Notes: generated by a model not told the origin, from the sequence alone. Positions 52,886 through 63,145 are shown, counted from the first letter of the stretch. The stretch is 64,000 nucleotides of DNA from Aliiroseovarius sp. PrR006 (GCF_010500215.1 NZ_JAAGOY010000004.1:1116001-1180000); one strand, 5' to 3'. Translations and numbers: made by a program.

Positions 52886-53977
52886 TCAGCGACGCGGGAA
52901 CACAAAGCAGCGGTCGCGACGGATGGCGATCCACAGGGGCGTATCGGGCTTAGGCAGGAACACCGATGGAACCGAGGCCGTCAGGATGCTTCCGTCCCGC
53001 TCCATCTGGAATTCCACAAGGCTTTCTTTGCCGATGAAGCGCGCCCGTTTGACCAGACCACGCGCCCAGACGCCGTGATCGGGGGTCGGGCTAGGCCCTA
53101 CGCCACCGCGGTCAAAGTCGATCTTCAGGTGCTGCGGGCGGATCACGATGTCCACCTTGGATCCGTCGGGCACGCCGGGGGCCAGGAACTGACCGAAAGC
53201 GGTTTGCGTCAATGCGCCGTCTACCGTCCCCGAGATCACGTTGACATCGGAAAAGAAGGCCGCAGCCTGCAAATCCACCGGTGCGTTGTAGAGGTTATAG
53301 GGCGCGCCGCGCTGCACGATCTGACCTGCGCGCATCAGCGCGATCTCGTCGGCCATGCGCATCGCTTCTTCCGGTTCGTGGGTGACCAGAAGCACGGCCG
53401 CGCCTTCCTCTTTCAGGATACTCAGCGCTTCATCACGGATACCGTCACGCAGACGGTTATCGAGGCCCGAAAAAGGCTCGTCCATCAGCATGATCGAGGG
53501 TTTGGGCGCAAGCGCACGGGCCAAGGCGACCCGCTGCTGTTCACCGCCAGACAGCTCGTGTGGGAACTTGTCGACAAACTTGCCAAGTCCGACCTTGTCC
53601 AGAAGCGTGTGGACGCGCTGGCGTTTCTCGGTCCGCGTGCCGGTCAGGCCGAAGGCAACGTTGTCTCCGACAGACAGGTGCGGAAACAGGGCAAAATCTT
53701 GAAACATCAGGCCAATATGGCGTTTCTCGGGCGGGACAAACACGCCGGGGCCGGCAACCATCTGACCGTCGATCCAAACCTCGCCTTCGGTTTGATGATC
53801 CACCCCCGCAATGATCCGCAGCGTGGTGGACTTGCCGCAACCGGACGGCCCCAGAAGCCCAGTCACCTGACCGGCCTGAAGCGACAGCGACACGTCGCGC
53901 ACCACGTCCAACCCGCCAAAATTGCGCTTCAACCCGCGCACTTCCAGTCGCGCCGTGCTTTGGGGTGTCATGTCCAT
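52886..53977 (-). CDS. ABC transporter ATP-binding protein, orphan (FbpC/PotA type)
   Basis: A 363-residue importer ATPase: Walker A GPSGCGKST, signature LSGGEQQR, Walker B IMLMDEPFSGLD, H-loop VTHEPEEA, and a TOBE-type C-terminal domain. It resembles ferric iron (FbpC) or polyamine-type ATPases. No permease or binding protein gene adjoins it, so it may serve transporters encoded elsewhere. 227 bp separate it from tatA. Confidence 0.88.
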   Translation of the reverse strand: MDMTPQSTARLEVRGLKRNFGGLDVVRDVSLSLQAGQVTGLLGPSGCGKSTTLRIIAGVDHQTEGEVWIDGQMVAGPGVFVPPEKRHIGLMFQDFALFPHLSVGDNVAFGLTGTRTEKRQRVHTLLDKVGLGKFVDKFPHELSGGEQQRVALARALAPKPSIMLMDEPFSGLDNRLRDGIRDEALSILKEEGAAVLLVTHEPEEAMRMADEIALMRAGQIVQRGAPYNLYNAPVDLQAAAFFSDVNVISGTVDGALTQTAFGQFLAPGVPDGSKVDIVIRPQHLKIDFDRGGVGPSPTPDHGVWARGLVKRARFIGKESLVEFQMERDGSILTASVPSVFLPKPDTPLWIAIRRDRCFVFPRR

Positions 53978-54161
53978 CTACAGTGCCTTCCCACCTTCTG
54001 ACGCAAATCCTATTGTTTCCATCAGGCTTCTCTCGCTTACCAGCGCCCCCGACGCCTCGCAAGCGAAACAGCGAAAAACGACAGCCAAAGGGGCAAGAGG
54101 TCGCGGACAGGACGGATAGCCCCTCCAAAACTGCCAAGCTTCCAGAGAACCGAGGTGCCGT

Positions 54162-55397
54162 ATGCGACTGTTTTTAAGTTTTACCCCCCTGCTGCTGTCG
54201 ATCGTGCTTTTGCAGCTAAGCTCTGGTGGGGCGGCGCCTTTGGACGCGGTATCCGGGCTGACGCTGGGCTTCACACGGGCCGAAGTCGGCCTTCTGGGGT
54301 CCGCGCACTTCGTCGGCTTCTTCGTGGGGTGCTGGTGGGCACCGCGCCTGATGGGAACCGTCGGCCACGCGCGCGCCTATGCGGGGTTTGCAGCACTAGG
54401 CGCCATTGGCCTGCTGGCGCATATGATGTGGGTCGATCCCTATGCTTGGGCGGTGATGCGGATGGCAACCGGGTTGTGCGTGGCAGGCAGCTATACGGTG
54501 ATCGAAAGTTGGATCAACGCGCGCGTCACTAATGACACACGTGGACGCGTGATGGGCGGCTATCGCATCGTCGAACTGGGCGGATCGCTTTGCGCCCAGC
54601 TGATGATCGCGGTTCTAGAGCCTGCGCATTATGTCAGCTACAACATCCTTGCGATTGCCTGCTGCGCAGCCATTTTGCCCTTGGCCCTGACCCGCGCGCG
54701 TCAGCCCCAAACGCCCGAAACCCCACGCCTGCGCCCAGCGCTGGCCTGGGTCCGATCGCCGCTGGCAGTGGCAGCCGTAATCACCTCGGGCATCACCACA
54801 TCGGCCTTTCGCATGGTCGGCCCGATCTATGGCAACGAGGTTGGGTTAGAGACCAGCCAGCTGGCATGGTTCTTGGCTGCGTTCGTCTTGGGCGGTGCAT
54901 TGGCGCAGCTGCCAGCCGGGTGGCTGGCGGATCGCTATGACCGGCGCTGGGTGCTGATCTGGTTGTCGGGCGCCGCCATTGCAAGCTGCATGATTACGGT
55001 GCTTGCGGCAGGATCCGGCATCACCGGCGTCTTCCTTGCTGCTGGGCTGTTCGGGTTCACAACTTTCCCCATCTTCTCGGTCGCGGCAGCGCACGCCAAT
55101 GACTTTGCCTCAAGCGAAGAACGGGTCGAGCTATCGGCAGCTTTGATGTTCTACTATGCGGTCGGGGCCATCGCCTCGCCGCTGCTCGCATCGAACCTAA
55201 TCGAAAGCTATGGCCCGCCTGCTCTGTTCGCAATGATCGCCGCAGGCCATGTGGTGTTGATCGCCTTTGGTCTGGCCCGAATGCGCCGTCGCCCAACTTT
55301 GGACGAGCGCACGCCCTATACCTACACGCCGCGCACCACATTCTCGATGGGGCGGCTGTTTGGCAAGCTTCGGGACAAGTCCAGCGACAACAGTTGA
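54162..55397 (+). CDS. MFS transporter (YcaD-like)
   Basis: A 411-residue inner-membrane carrier with 12 helices. Conserved MFS features are WAPRLMGTVGHARAYA after helix 2, RMATGLCVAGSYTVIESWINARVTND, and LPAGWLADRYDRRW in the second half. It matches the YcaD/YfkF-like group, whose substrates are unknown. It is divergent from the ABC ATPase and ends 58 bp before the Hsp70-like gene. Confidence 0.9.
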   Translation: MRLFLSFTPLLLSIVLLQLSSGGAAPLDAVSGLTLGFTRAEVGLLGSAHFVGFFVGCWWAPRLMGTVGHARAYAGFAALGAIGLLAHMMWVDPYAWAVMRMATGLCVAGSYTVIESWINARVTNDTRGRVMGGYRIVELGGSLCAQLMIAVLEPAHYVSYNILAIACCAAILPLALTRARQPQTPETPRLRPALAWVRSPLAVAAVITSGITTSAFRMVGPIYGNEVGLETSQLAWFLAAFVLGGALAQLPAGWLADRYDRRWVLIWLSGAAIASCMITVLAAGSGITGVFLAAGLFGFTTFPIFSVAAAHANDFASSEERVELSAALMFYYAVGAIASPLLASNLIESYGPPALFAMIAAGHVVLIAFGLARMRRRPTLDERTPYTYTPRTTFSMGRLFGKLRDKSSDNS

Positions 55398-55455
55398 CAG
55401 CAGACACGCCGCTGAGTAGTCACGCGCCCTTTCTTTCAAGGAACGGAACGCTGTC

Positions 55456-56694
55456 ATGACCTCTCCTGTGCTTGCCGTGGATTTCGGCACTTCGAATTCG
55501 GCGGCGGCTGTGATGCAAGCGGGCGCGGTTCGGCGCATTCCGATTGAAGGAGATGCCGACACGCTGCCCACCGCGGTATTCTTTCCCACAGAAGGTAGCG
55601 AGATGCGCATCGGGCGCGCGGCCAGTGCAGCGCTGATTGATGGCGATGACGGGCGCTATATGCGTGCGCTGAAAAGCATTCTTGGGCACGAGCTGCTGCA
55701 CGAAAGCCGTCTGATCGGCGGCAAACGTCAGACCCTGGCGGATGTGGTCACATCTTTCTTGGTCGCCTTCAAAGCCCGCGCCGAGGCGCAGACAGGGCAG
55801 GAGTTCACGCAAGTGCTGTCGGGCCGCCCGGTGCAGTTTCATTCCGACAACCCCGCGCGCGATCATCAGGCCGAAGACGATCTGCGGGCCTGCTATCACG
55901 CGGCAGGATTCGAGGCGGTCGATTTCCTTTACGAACCCGAAGCGGCGGCACTGGCCTGTCGTGATCTGGGGGATACGCAGGGGATCGGGCTGATCGTGGA
56001 CATCGGCGGCGGCACCTCGGACTTCAGCGTCTATCGCACGGAAGGCGACAAGATCGAGGTTCTGGCCAGCCACGGGATCCGGTTGGGGGGTACTGATTTC
56101 GACCAGAAGATCTCGGTCGCGCATGTGATGCCATTGCTGGGCTATGGCGGACAGCTGCGCCGCACGTTCGGGGACGAGCTACTGCCAATGCCCAATGCGA
56201 TTTTTAACGAATTGGCAACCTGGGCAAAGATCCCGTTCCTGTATGCACGCGAGACCGAGCGCAAAGTGGAAGACCTGCTTGCCCACGCGGTCGAGCCTGA
56301 GAAACTGGCTCGCCTGCAAGAGGTGATCAAGGATCGGCTGGGACACGAACTGGCCTTTGCCGTGGAAGGCGGCAAGATCGCCGCCAATGCGGATCAAGTG
56401 CAAGCGCGGATTGCGATGGGGTTCATTGAACGCGGACTGAGTGCCCAGATCACAGCCGGCAGCATGAACGCGGCGCTCCAAGGATTTCGCGATGATCTAC
56501 GCATGGCAATGTATGAAACATGCATGCGCGCAGGCGTGATGCCAACCGCGATCAACACCGCCATTCTGGTCGGCGGCTCCAGCATGATGCGCCTAATTGC
56601 CGACGAGGTCACAGCCACCTGCCCCGCCGCCCGACTGGAACGGTCCGAGGCCTTCACCGCCGTGGTTGACGGGCTTGCCTTGGCCACAGGGTAA
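55456..56694 (+). CDS. Hsp70-family protein, YegD-like
   Basis: A 412-residue protein with the actin/Hsp70 ATPase core: phosphate 1 loop VDFGTSNSAAAV, LYEPEAAALA, phosphate 2 loop VDIGGGTSDFSV and adenosine motif LVGGSSMMRLI. The peptide-binding domain of DnaK is absent. YegD-type proteins have no assigned function. It lies 63 bp upstream of metG on the same strand. Confidence 0.9.
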   Translation: MTSPVLAVDFGTSNSAAAVMQAGAVRRIPIEGDADTLPTAVFFPTEGSEMRIGRAASAALIDGDDGRYMRALKSILGHELLHESRLIGGKRQTLADVVTSFLVAFKARAEAQTGQEFTQVLSGRPVQFHSDNPARDHQAEDDLRACYHAAGFEAVDFLYEPEAAALACRDLGDTQGIGLIVDIGGGTSDFSVYRTEGDKIEVLASHGIRLGGTDFDQKISVAHVMPLLGYGGQLRRTFGDELLPMPNAIFNELATWAKIPFLYARETERKVEDLLAHAVEPEKLARLQEVIKDRLGHELAFAVEGGKIAANADQVQARIAMGFIERGLSAQITAGSMNAALQGFRDDLRMAMYETCMRAGVMPTAINTAILVGGSSMMRLIADEVTATCPAARLERSEAFTAVVDGLALATG

Positions 56695-56757
56695 GACGGC
56701 ACTGGCCCTTTCGGGGATTTCAGCCTAAACAACCGCAAACACGTATTGGGAGCTCAC

Positions 56758-58473
56758 ATGAACCGCGTCCTCATCACTTCGGCGATCCCTTACATCAACG
56801 GGATCAAGCACCTTGGCAATCTGGTTGGCTCGCAGCTGCCCGCAGACCTTTACGCCCGCTATAACCGCTGCCGGGGCCGCGAGGTCATGTTCATTTGCGC
56901 GACCGACGAACACGGCACCCCGGCCGAGCTGGCCGCCGCAAAAGCAGGCAAGCCCGTGGCCGAGTTCTGCGCAGAGATGCATGAGGTTCAGGCCGAGATC
57001 GCACGCGGCTTCCGCCTATCGTTTGACAACTTCGGACGCTCGTCCAGCCCGCAGAACCACAAGCTGACCCAGCATTTCGCAGGCAAGCTGGCGGATAACG
57101 GGTTCATCGAGGAAGTCAGCGAAAAGCAGGTCTATTCCAACGCCGATGGCCGCTTCCTGCCGGATCGTTATATCGAAGGTGAATGCCCCAACTGTGGCTA
57201 TGATGGCGCGCGCGGTGACCAGTGTGAAAACTGCACCAAGCAGTTGGACCCGACCGACCTGATCAACCCACGCTCGGCCATTTCGGGCTCGACCGATCTG
57301 GAAGTGCGCGAAACCAAGCACCTGTATCTGAAACAGTCCGCAATGAAGGACAAACTGGATGCTTGGATCGACCAGAAAACCGACTGGCCGGTGCTGACGA
57401 CTTCGATCGCAAAGAAATGGCTGCATGATGGCGACGGCCTTCAGGATCGCGGGATTACGCGCGATCTGGACTGGGGTGTGCCCGTGAAGAAGGGTGACGA
57501 AGATTGGCCGGGGATGGAAGGCAAGGTCTTCTATGTCTGGTTCGACGCGCCCATCGAATATATCGCCGCCACCGCCGAGCTGGCGGACGAAAAAGGTGAA
57601 GGCCCTGAGTTCTGGGAGCGCTGGTGGCGCACTGACAAGGGCGCCGATGACGTGCGCTATGTTCAGTTCATGGGCAAAGACAACGTGCCCTTCCACACCC
57701 TGTCCTTCCCGGCCACGATCATGGGCTCGCAAGAGCCGTGGAAGCTGGTCGATTACATCAAGTCGTTCAACTATCTGAACTATGATGGCGGCCAGTTCTC
57801 GACCTCGAAGGGCCGTGGTGTGTTCATGGATCAAGCGCTGTCGATCCTGCCTGCGGATTACTGGCGTTGGTGGCTGCTGAGTCATGCGCCGGAAAACTCG
57901 GATGCCGAATTCACGTGGGAGAACTTCCAGACTTCGGTGAACAAAGACCTCGCTGACGTGCTGGGCAACTTCGTCAGCCGCGTCACGAAATTCTGCCGCT
58001 CGAAATTCTCGGAAGCCGTGCCAGAAGGTGGCGAATATGGCGAAGCGGAAACCGCGCTGATCGCCGATCTGACGACCAAGGTCCGCGCCTATGAAACCCA
58101 TATGGAAGCGATGGACGTGCGCAAAGCCGCGCAGGAACTGCGTGGCATTTGGGTGGCGGGCAACGAATACCTGCAGTCCACCGCGCCTTGGGCGACGTTC
58201 AAGACCGATCCCGATCAGGCTGCCGCGCAGATCCGTCTGGCCCTGAACCTGATCCGCCTTTACGCGGTGCTGTCAGCTCCGTTCATCCCCGATGCGTCAG
58301 AAACACTGCGCGCCGCGATGAACACCGACATGGACTGGCCGGGCGATGTGGCCGAAGCACTGAATACGCTGAAAGCAGACCACGCCTTCACCGTACCAGA
58401 AAACCTCTTTGCCAAGATCGCCGACGAGCAGCGCGAGGAATGGCAAGAACGGTTTGCGGGCACGCGCGACTAA
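56758..58473 (+). CDS. metG: Methionyl-tRNA synthetase
   Basis: Charges initiator and elongator tRNA-Met. 571 residues: class I HIGH-like HLGN near residue 20, a four-Cys zinc knuckle ([17 protein letters not shown], near 145-160) and FSTSKG as the KMSKS motif. It lacks the C-terminal dimerisation domain of E. coli MetG. GGGAG precedes ATG 56758. A strong terminator follows. Confidence 0.96.
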   Translation: MNRVLITSAIPYINGIKHLGNLVGSQLPADLYARYNRCRGREVMFICATDEHGTPAELAAAKAGKPVAEFCAEMHEVQAEIARGFRLSFDNFGRSSSPQNHKLTQHFAGKLADNGFIEEVSEKQVYSNADGRFLPDRYIEGECPNCGYDGARGDQCENCTKQLDPTDLINPRSAISGSTDLEVRETKHLYLKQSAMKDKLDAWIDQKTDWPVLTTSIAKKWLHDGDGLQDRGITRDLDWGVPVKKGDEDWPGMEGKVFYVWFDAPIEYIAATAELADEKGEGPEFWERWWRTDKGADDVRYVQFMGKDNVPFHTLSFPATIMGSQEPWKLVDYIKSFNYLNYDGGQFSTSKGRGVFMDQALSILPADYWRWWLLSHAPENSDAEFTWENFQTSVNKDLADVLGNFVSRVTKFCRSKFSEAVPEGGEYGEAETALIADLTTKVRAYETHMEAMDVRKAAQELRGIWVAGNEYLQSTAPWATFKTDPDQAAAQIRLALNLIRLYAVLSAPFIPDASETLRAAMNTDMDWPGDVAEALNTLKADHAFTVPENLFAKIADEQREEWQERFAGTRD

Positions 58474-58495
58474 GCCATTTTCAGATGACATTCGA

Positions 58496-58526
58496 AACGC
58501 CCCGTCCATTGGCCGGGGCGTTTTTT
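58496..58526 (+). terminator. Terminator of metG
   Basis: AACGCCCCG and CGGGGCGTT pair over 9 bp and run into TTTTTT. Confidence 0.93.
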
Positions 58527-58655
58527 GCGGCCCAACTGTCGGATTTGCACCTGATATAGGGGCCACGTCCCCTCCGCATACCAAATCAGCCAAATTCCCT
58601 TTATTTCGCCCTGAAACTGGCTATCTTTAAGTAAGAGCAACAAAAACCGGGTGAA

Positions 58656-59162
58656 ATGACCGGAACCATGGGGAACAAAGGCAGCAAAAAGTTGACGATT
58701 GCGAAAGGCAAACAAAAGCCGATCCGGCTGTCGCTTTCGGATAAGCGATCCGTGCGCACGCAGTTTGGCGCGCTGCCGTTCCGCATCCACGATGGAAAGG
58801 TCGAGTTCCTACTGATCACGTCGCGCGGGACCGGGCGGTGGATTATTCCAAAGGGCTGGCCGATGGATGGGGAAACGCCCGCTGGGGCGGCCGCGACCGA
58901 AGCCATTGAAGAGGCTGGGGTTGAAGGGAAGCTGTATCACCAGGTTTTGGGGTTTTACGCCTATGACAAGGGTTTTGCAGGCGAACGGCTGCCCTGCGTG
59001 GTGGCTGTGTTCCCGTTGAAAGTGAAAAAGCAACTAAAAGCCTATCGCGAAAAGGACGAACGCCGTCGCAAGTGGGTAAGCCGCAAAAAGGCCGCGCAGT
59101 TGGTTGGCGAACCTGAGCTGCGCCAGATCATCAAGGATTTCGATCCCAAGGCGTTGCGATAG
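58656..59162 (+). CDS. Nudix hydrolase
   Basis: A 168-residue Nudix protein resembling diphosphoinositol-polyphosphate phosphohydrolases. The box runs from G67 (GWPMDGE) through T81-E82 to E85-E86 (IEEAGV). The usual Arg of the REUXEE core is Thr81; the metal-binding glutamates are kept. The N-terminus is rich in Lys. Two ATGs (58656, 58668) are possible; neither has a strong ribosome site. Substrate unknown. Confidence 0.87.
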   Translation: MTGTMGNKGSKKLTIAKGKQKPIRLSLSDKRSVRTQFGALPFRIHDGKVEFLLITSRGTGRWIIPKGWPMDGETPAGAAATEAIEEAGVEGKLYHQVLGFYAYDKGFAGERLPCVVAVFPLKVKKQLKAYREKDERRRKWVSRKKAAQLVGEPELRQIIKDFDPKALR

Positions 59163-59249
59163 CTGTGACATAGCGTTCTGGGGCCTTGCACAAGCCCCCA
59201 CCGGGTTTCATATATCTATAACACCACACCAATTGGACACACGCGCCCG

Positions 59250-59738
59250 ATGATCCGCTATGCTCTGAAATGTGACCAGAACCACAAGTTTGAAAGCTGG
59301 TTCCAGAACGCTGACGCCTTTGATGCGTTGACGGCGGCAGGTCATGTGGCCTGCCCGGATTGCGGATCAACTAAGGTTGCAAAATCACTGATGGCCCCCA
59401 AGGTGCGCCCTGCGCGCAATGCTGCGGCGAAGCCTGAAGCGCAAGAGACGCCCCCCGTGCCCACAGCAGCTCCCTCGACCCCAGCACCGCATGTCGCGCC
59501 ACCCCCGGAAGTGCAGGCCGAGATCGAAGCCGAAATCGCCAAACTGCGCGCCAAGGTCGAGGCCGAAAGCGATTACGTAGGCGAGGACTTTGCCGAAGAA
59601 GCCCGTGCAATGCATCTGGGTGAAGCCCCGGAACGCGCGATCTATGGTGAGACCAAACTAGAAGATGCCAAGGAACTGATTGAGGACGGGGTTCCGGTGA
59701 TGCCCCTGCCCTTCACGCCGACACGTAAGGTGAACTAA
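59250..59738 (+). CDS. DUF1178-family protein
   Basis: A 162-residue protein starting MIRYALKCDQNHKFESWF with a likely zinc site (C8, H12, C35, C38) and a Pro/Ala-rich linker (residues 60-90), ending in the family's DGVPVMPLP motif. Function unknown. The 87 bp before it and the 65 bp after hold no other gene. Confidence 0.9.
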   Translation: MIRYALKCDQNHKFESWFQNADAFDALTAAGHVACPDCGSTKVAKSLMAPKVRPARNAAAKPEAQETPPVPTAAPSTPAPHVAPPPEVQAEIEAEIAKLRAKVEAESDYVGEDFAEEARAMHLGEAPERAIYGETKLEDAKELIEDGVPVMPLPFTPTRKVN

Positions 59739-59803
59739 GGCGTCTTGTGATTGGAGGGCGTTCGTCTAGGCTGTCGCCAAAGACACCCATTCAGGACGCC
59801 GAC

Positions 59804-60256
59804 ATGCCCAGCACCATTATCATCCGCCCCGTTTCTGCTGACGACGAACACGCATGGCGTGCACTGTGGACGGCCTACCTGGATTTCTATGAGACAAAGT
59901 TGGACGACGCAGTATACGAAATCTCGTTCAAACGGATGCTTTCTGGGGATTCCAACGAGTTTCAGGGGCTGGTGGCCGAGAAAGACGGAGCACTCGTCGG
60001 CCTGACGCATTTCCTGTTTCACCGCAGCATGTGGAGTGTCGAGAACACCTGTTACCTGATGGATCTCTATGTCGATCCCAGCTTGCGGGGCGGCGGCGTG
60101 GGCCGACAGCTAATCGAAGCCGTCCACAAGGTCGCCAAGGACAATGGCTGCTCGGGCACCTACTGGATGACGCAAGAGTTCAACTACAAAGGCCGGATGC
60201 TCTACGATCAGGTCGCCACGCGGACACCGTTTATCAAATACGCAAAGAAGGATTGA
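59804..60256 (+). CDS. GNAT-family N-acetyltransferase
   Basis: A 150-residue acetyl-CoA-dependent acetyltransferase. The acetyl-CoA binding motif is LYVDPSLRGGGVGRQLIEAV near residues 87-106 and the N-terminal IIIRPVSADDEHAW is typical. Acceptor unknown. Start 59804 gives the family's normal N-terminus; the frame is open 57 bp further. Confidence 0.88.
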   Translation: MPSTIIIRPVSADDEHAWRALWTAYLDFYETKLDDAVYEISFKRMLSGDSNEFQGLVAEKDGALVGLTHFLFHRSMWSVENTCYLMDLYVDPSLRGGGVGRQLIEAVHKVAKDNGCSGTYWMTQEFNYKGRMLYDQVATRTPFIKYAKKD

Positions 60257-60421
60257 GGGCGTTCGATCTAATCGCCCCTACTGGCGGAACTGACTGATCG
60301 GTGTGCGCAGTTCGGAGAACGAGAGCCAACAAATGCAACTGTTCAAGTATGCATTGTTTCTTCACGTAAACCCGCGCTAGATAAAACCACTTACAATTGA
60401 ATTTAATAAGGATTCTTGTAA

Positions 60422-61768
60422 ATGGATATTTCCATCTCCTTCGCGCTGTTCTGGATGCTTTTGCCACTTCCCTTACTGTTTCTGTGGCTTCGCAACAGAT
60501 CGCTACTGAGAAACTTACAATCCACCCACGAAACAGTTGTAGAGGAACACGAAGCACTGAAAAATAGGTTTTCAGATGTGTTATCCGTAGAGGATGAAGT
60601 AACGCGATTGACCGCAGCCACCGATACAGCGCGTCAAGATTTAGAAAATCTTAGGTCTGACTACCGTGAGAAGCGAACTATCTTTGATAAACTTACACAT
60701 CAAATTGCAATCTACGACGAACGTATCGCGCTAGCCGAGCTTGGGATCTACGAGCCACATTTCGACTATGGAGACAGCGAAGCATTCAAGTCAGCCATCA
60801 AGGAGAAACGCGCAAAACAGAAAGAAATGGTGTCGAAAAAGACGGCAACGTTGTGCCCCAACAGCTGGACATTAGATGGAAGTCGCAGCAAAGGCGAAAC
60901 CATGGTGAACAGGCAGTCAAGACTGACTCTACGCGCATTCAACAACGAATGCGAAGCGGCAATTGCCAACACGCGGTGGAACAACGTTGTCGCGATGGAA
61001 AAGCGCATTCAAAGTGCCGCGAAGCAAATCGACAGCGCGAACAACTCGATGCAATTGACGCTCAATCCGCAGTTCATCGCCTTGAAAATCGACGAGCTAC
61101 GTTTGACGCATGAGTATCGAGAGAAGCTCAAGGTAGAGAAAGAAGAACGCGCGGAAGCTACAAGACAACAACGAGAAGAGAAAAAGCTGCTCGCAGAGGC
61201 GGCTGCGGCTGAGAAGAAAGAAGCAGAATATCAAAAGCTTCTGAATAAGGCGCGCGCAGAGGCTGGCGTCGACCAATCCCGCATCGACGAGTTGCAGGCC
61301 CAACTTGACGCAGCACATGAAGCCAGCGCCCGTGCACGGGCAATGGCCGAAATGACCAAATCTGGTTATGTCTACGTCATCTCAAATATCGGCTCATTTG
61401 GCGAAGATGTTGTGAAGATTGGGCTGACGCGACGCTTGGATCCCAACGACCGAGTTAAAGAGCTTGGCGATGCTAGTGTTCCATTTGGCTTTGATACGCA
61501 TGCGATGATTTACTCCGGTACCGCCCCTGAACTTGAAAAGGCCCTACACAACGAGTTCTCAGATCGACGGATCAACATGTCCAACATGCGAAAAGAGTTT
61601 TTCAAGGTAGGCTTAGACGATGTCAAAGACGCTGTTTCGCGCCTAGCACCAAACGCAGAGTTTTTTGAAGATCGAGAAGCACAGGAATGGCACGAAACAG
61701 TCGCGCGTAGGAATAATATGCTTGCGCACAAGACTGAGGCCGCGGCAACATTCCCAGATGCGATTTAG
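60422..61768 (+). CDS. Membrane-anchored DUF4041 / GIY-YIG (T5orf172-type) protein
   Basis: A 448-residue protein: N-terminal helix (FALFWMLLPLPLLFLWLR), a coiled coil, a DUF4041 core (SWTLDGSRSKGE, LTLRAFNNECEAAI, RWNNVVAMEKRI), a second charged coiled coil, and a GIY-YIG-like MUG113/T5orf172 domain (GYVYVISN, VVKIGLTRR, EKALHNEF, RKEFF) at residues 315-400. Such proteins occur in phages and accessory islands and may cut or bind nucleic acid; function unproven. The gene is AT-richer than its neighbours and has its own AT-rich leader (60257-60421), suggesting transfer. Confidence 0.85.
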   Translation: MDISISFALFWMLLPLPLLFLWLRNRSLLRNLQSTHETVVEEHEALKNRFSDVLSVEDEVTRLTAATDTARQDLENLRSDYREKRTIFDKLTHQIAIYDERIALAELGIYEPHFDYGDSEAFKSAIKEKRAKQKEMVSKKTATLCPNSWTLDGSRSKGETMVNRQSRLTLRAFNNECEAAIANTRWNNVVAMEKRIQSAAKQIDSANNSMQLTLNPQFIALKIDELRLTHEYREKLKVEKEERAEATRQQREEKKLLAEAAAAEKKEAEYQKLLNKARAEAGVDQSRIDELQAQLDAAHEASARARAMAEMTKSGYVYVISNIGSFGEDVVKIGLTRRLDPNDRVKELGDASVPFGFDTHAMIYSGTAPELEKALHNEFSDRRINMSNMRKEFFKVGLDDVKDAVSRLAPNAEFFEDREAQEWHETVARRNNMLAHKTEAAATFPDAI

Positions 61769-61848
61769 CGTCCTTCCCCCATCCACACTTGCCCTTTCGC
61801 CCCCTCCTGCGTAAGAGAAGCCGGACGTAAAGGAAGGGATGGGGCACC

Positions 61849-63084
61849 ATGCCAATTCTGGTGATGAAATTCGGCGGCACATCGGTCGCCAATCTGGATC
61901 GGATCCACCGGGCCTCGAAGCGGGTCGCGCGTGAGGTGGCCAATGGCTATGACGTGATCGTCATTGTCTCGGCCATGTCGGGCAAGACCAACGAGCTGGT
62001 GGGCTGGGTGAACGAAACCTCGCATCTCTATGACGCGCGCGAATATGACGCGGTGGTCAGTTCGGGCGAGCAAGTGACCGCGGGCCTGATGGCCCTGCGC
62101 CTGCAAGAGATGGACGTGCCAGCACGTAGCTGGCAGGGGTGGCAGGTGCCGGTAAAGACCACCGGTGTGCACTCGGCCGCACGGATCGAGGAAATCCCGT
62201 CCGACAACATCATGGCCAAGTTCGACGAAGGTATGCGCGTTGCTGTCGTCGCTGGCTTCCAAGGCATCGCAGATGATGGCCGTGTCACCACGCTGGGTCG
62301 TGGCGGATCGGACACCACGGCTGTGGCCTTTGCCGCTGCCTTTGATGCCGAACGGTGTGACATCTATACCGATGTGGACGGCGTCTATACGACCGACCCG
62401 CGCATCTCGGACAAGGCACGCAAGCTGGACAAGATCGCGTTCGAGGAAATGCTGGAACTGGCATCGCTGGGTGCGAAAGTTCTGCAAACCCGCTCGGTCG
62501 AGCTAGCAATGCGCTATAAGGTGAAACTGCGGGTTCTGAGCAGTTTTGAAGAATATGACCCGGAAGCAGGCACGCTGGTCTGCGACGAGGAGGATATCGT
62601 GGAAAGCAATGTAGTTTCTGGCGTCGCCTACAGCCGCGACGAAGCAAAAATGACCCTGATCTCGGTGGCAGACCGCCCCGGCATCGCGTCGGCCATCTTC
62701 ACCCCGCTGGCCGAGGCTGGCGTGAACGTGGACATGATCGTGCAGAACATCTCGGAAGAGGGTCGCACGGACATGACCTTCTCGTGCCCGGTTGATCAGG
62801 TGGCCCGCGCCGAGAAAGCCATGACCGAGGCGAAAGCCGCCGGCAACATCAACTTCCACGACATCGTGGCGGATCAGGATGTGGCTAAGGTCTCGATCGT
62901 GGGCATCGGCATGCGTTCGCAGGCGGGTATCGCCGCCAAGATGTTCGACGTGCTGTCCAACGAAGGCATCAACATCAAGGTTATCACGACCTCCGAGATC
63001 AAGATCTCGGTCCTGATCGACCGCAAATACATGGAGCTGGCCGTGCAGGCGCTGCATGATGCGTTCGAGCTGGAGAAAGCGTAA
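61849..63084 (+). CDS. lysC: Aspartate kinase
   Basis: First step of the lysine, threonine and methionine pathway: phosphorylates aspartate. 411 residues with KFGGTS at 7-12, VSAMSGKTNEL, GRGGSDTTAV and two C-terminal ACT domains (MTLISVADRPGIAS; VSIVGIGMRSQAG) for feedback control by lysine and threonine. AAGGGATGGGG precedes the ATG. A terminator follows. Confidence 0.97.
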   Translation: MPILVMKFGGTSVANLDRIHRASKRVAREVANGYDVIVIVSAMSGKTNELVGWVNETSHLYDAREYDAVVSSGEQVTAGLMALRLQEMDVPARSWQGWQVPVKTTGVHSAARIEEIPSDNIMAKFDEGMRVAVVAGFQGIADDGRVTTLGRGGSDTTAVAFAAAFDAERCDIYTDVDGVYTTDPRISDKARKLDKIAFEEMLELASLGAKVLQTRSVELAMRYKVKLRVLSSFEEYDPEAGTLVCDEEDIVESNVVSGVAYSRDEAKMTLISVADRPGIASAIFTPLAEAGVNVDMIVQNISEEGRTDMTFSCPVDQVARAEKAMTEAKAAGNINFHDIVADQDVAKVSIVGIGMRSQAGIAAKMFDVLSNEGINIKVITTSEIKISVLIDRKYMELAVQALHDAFELEKA

Positions 63085-63113
63085 GAGATACGGCCCTTCG
63101 GGTTGGAAAAGAG

Positions 63114-63145
63114 ACGGCCTCGCAGAGATGCGGGGCCGTTTTTTT
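63114..63145 (+). terminator. Terminator of lysC
   Basis: ACGGCC pairs with GGCCGT, and CGCA with TGCG inside, then seven T follow. Confidence 0.92.
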
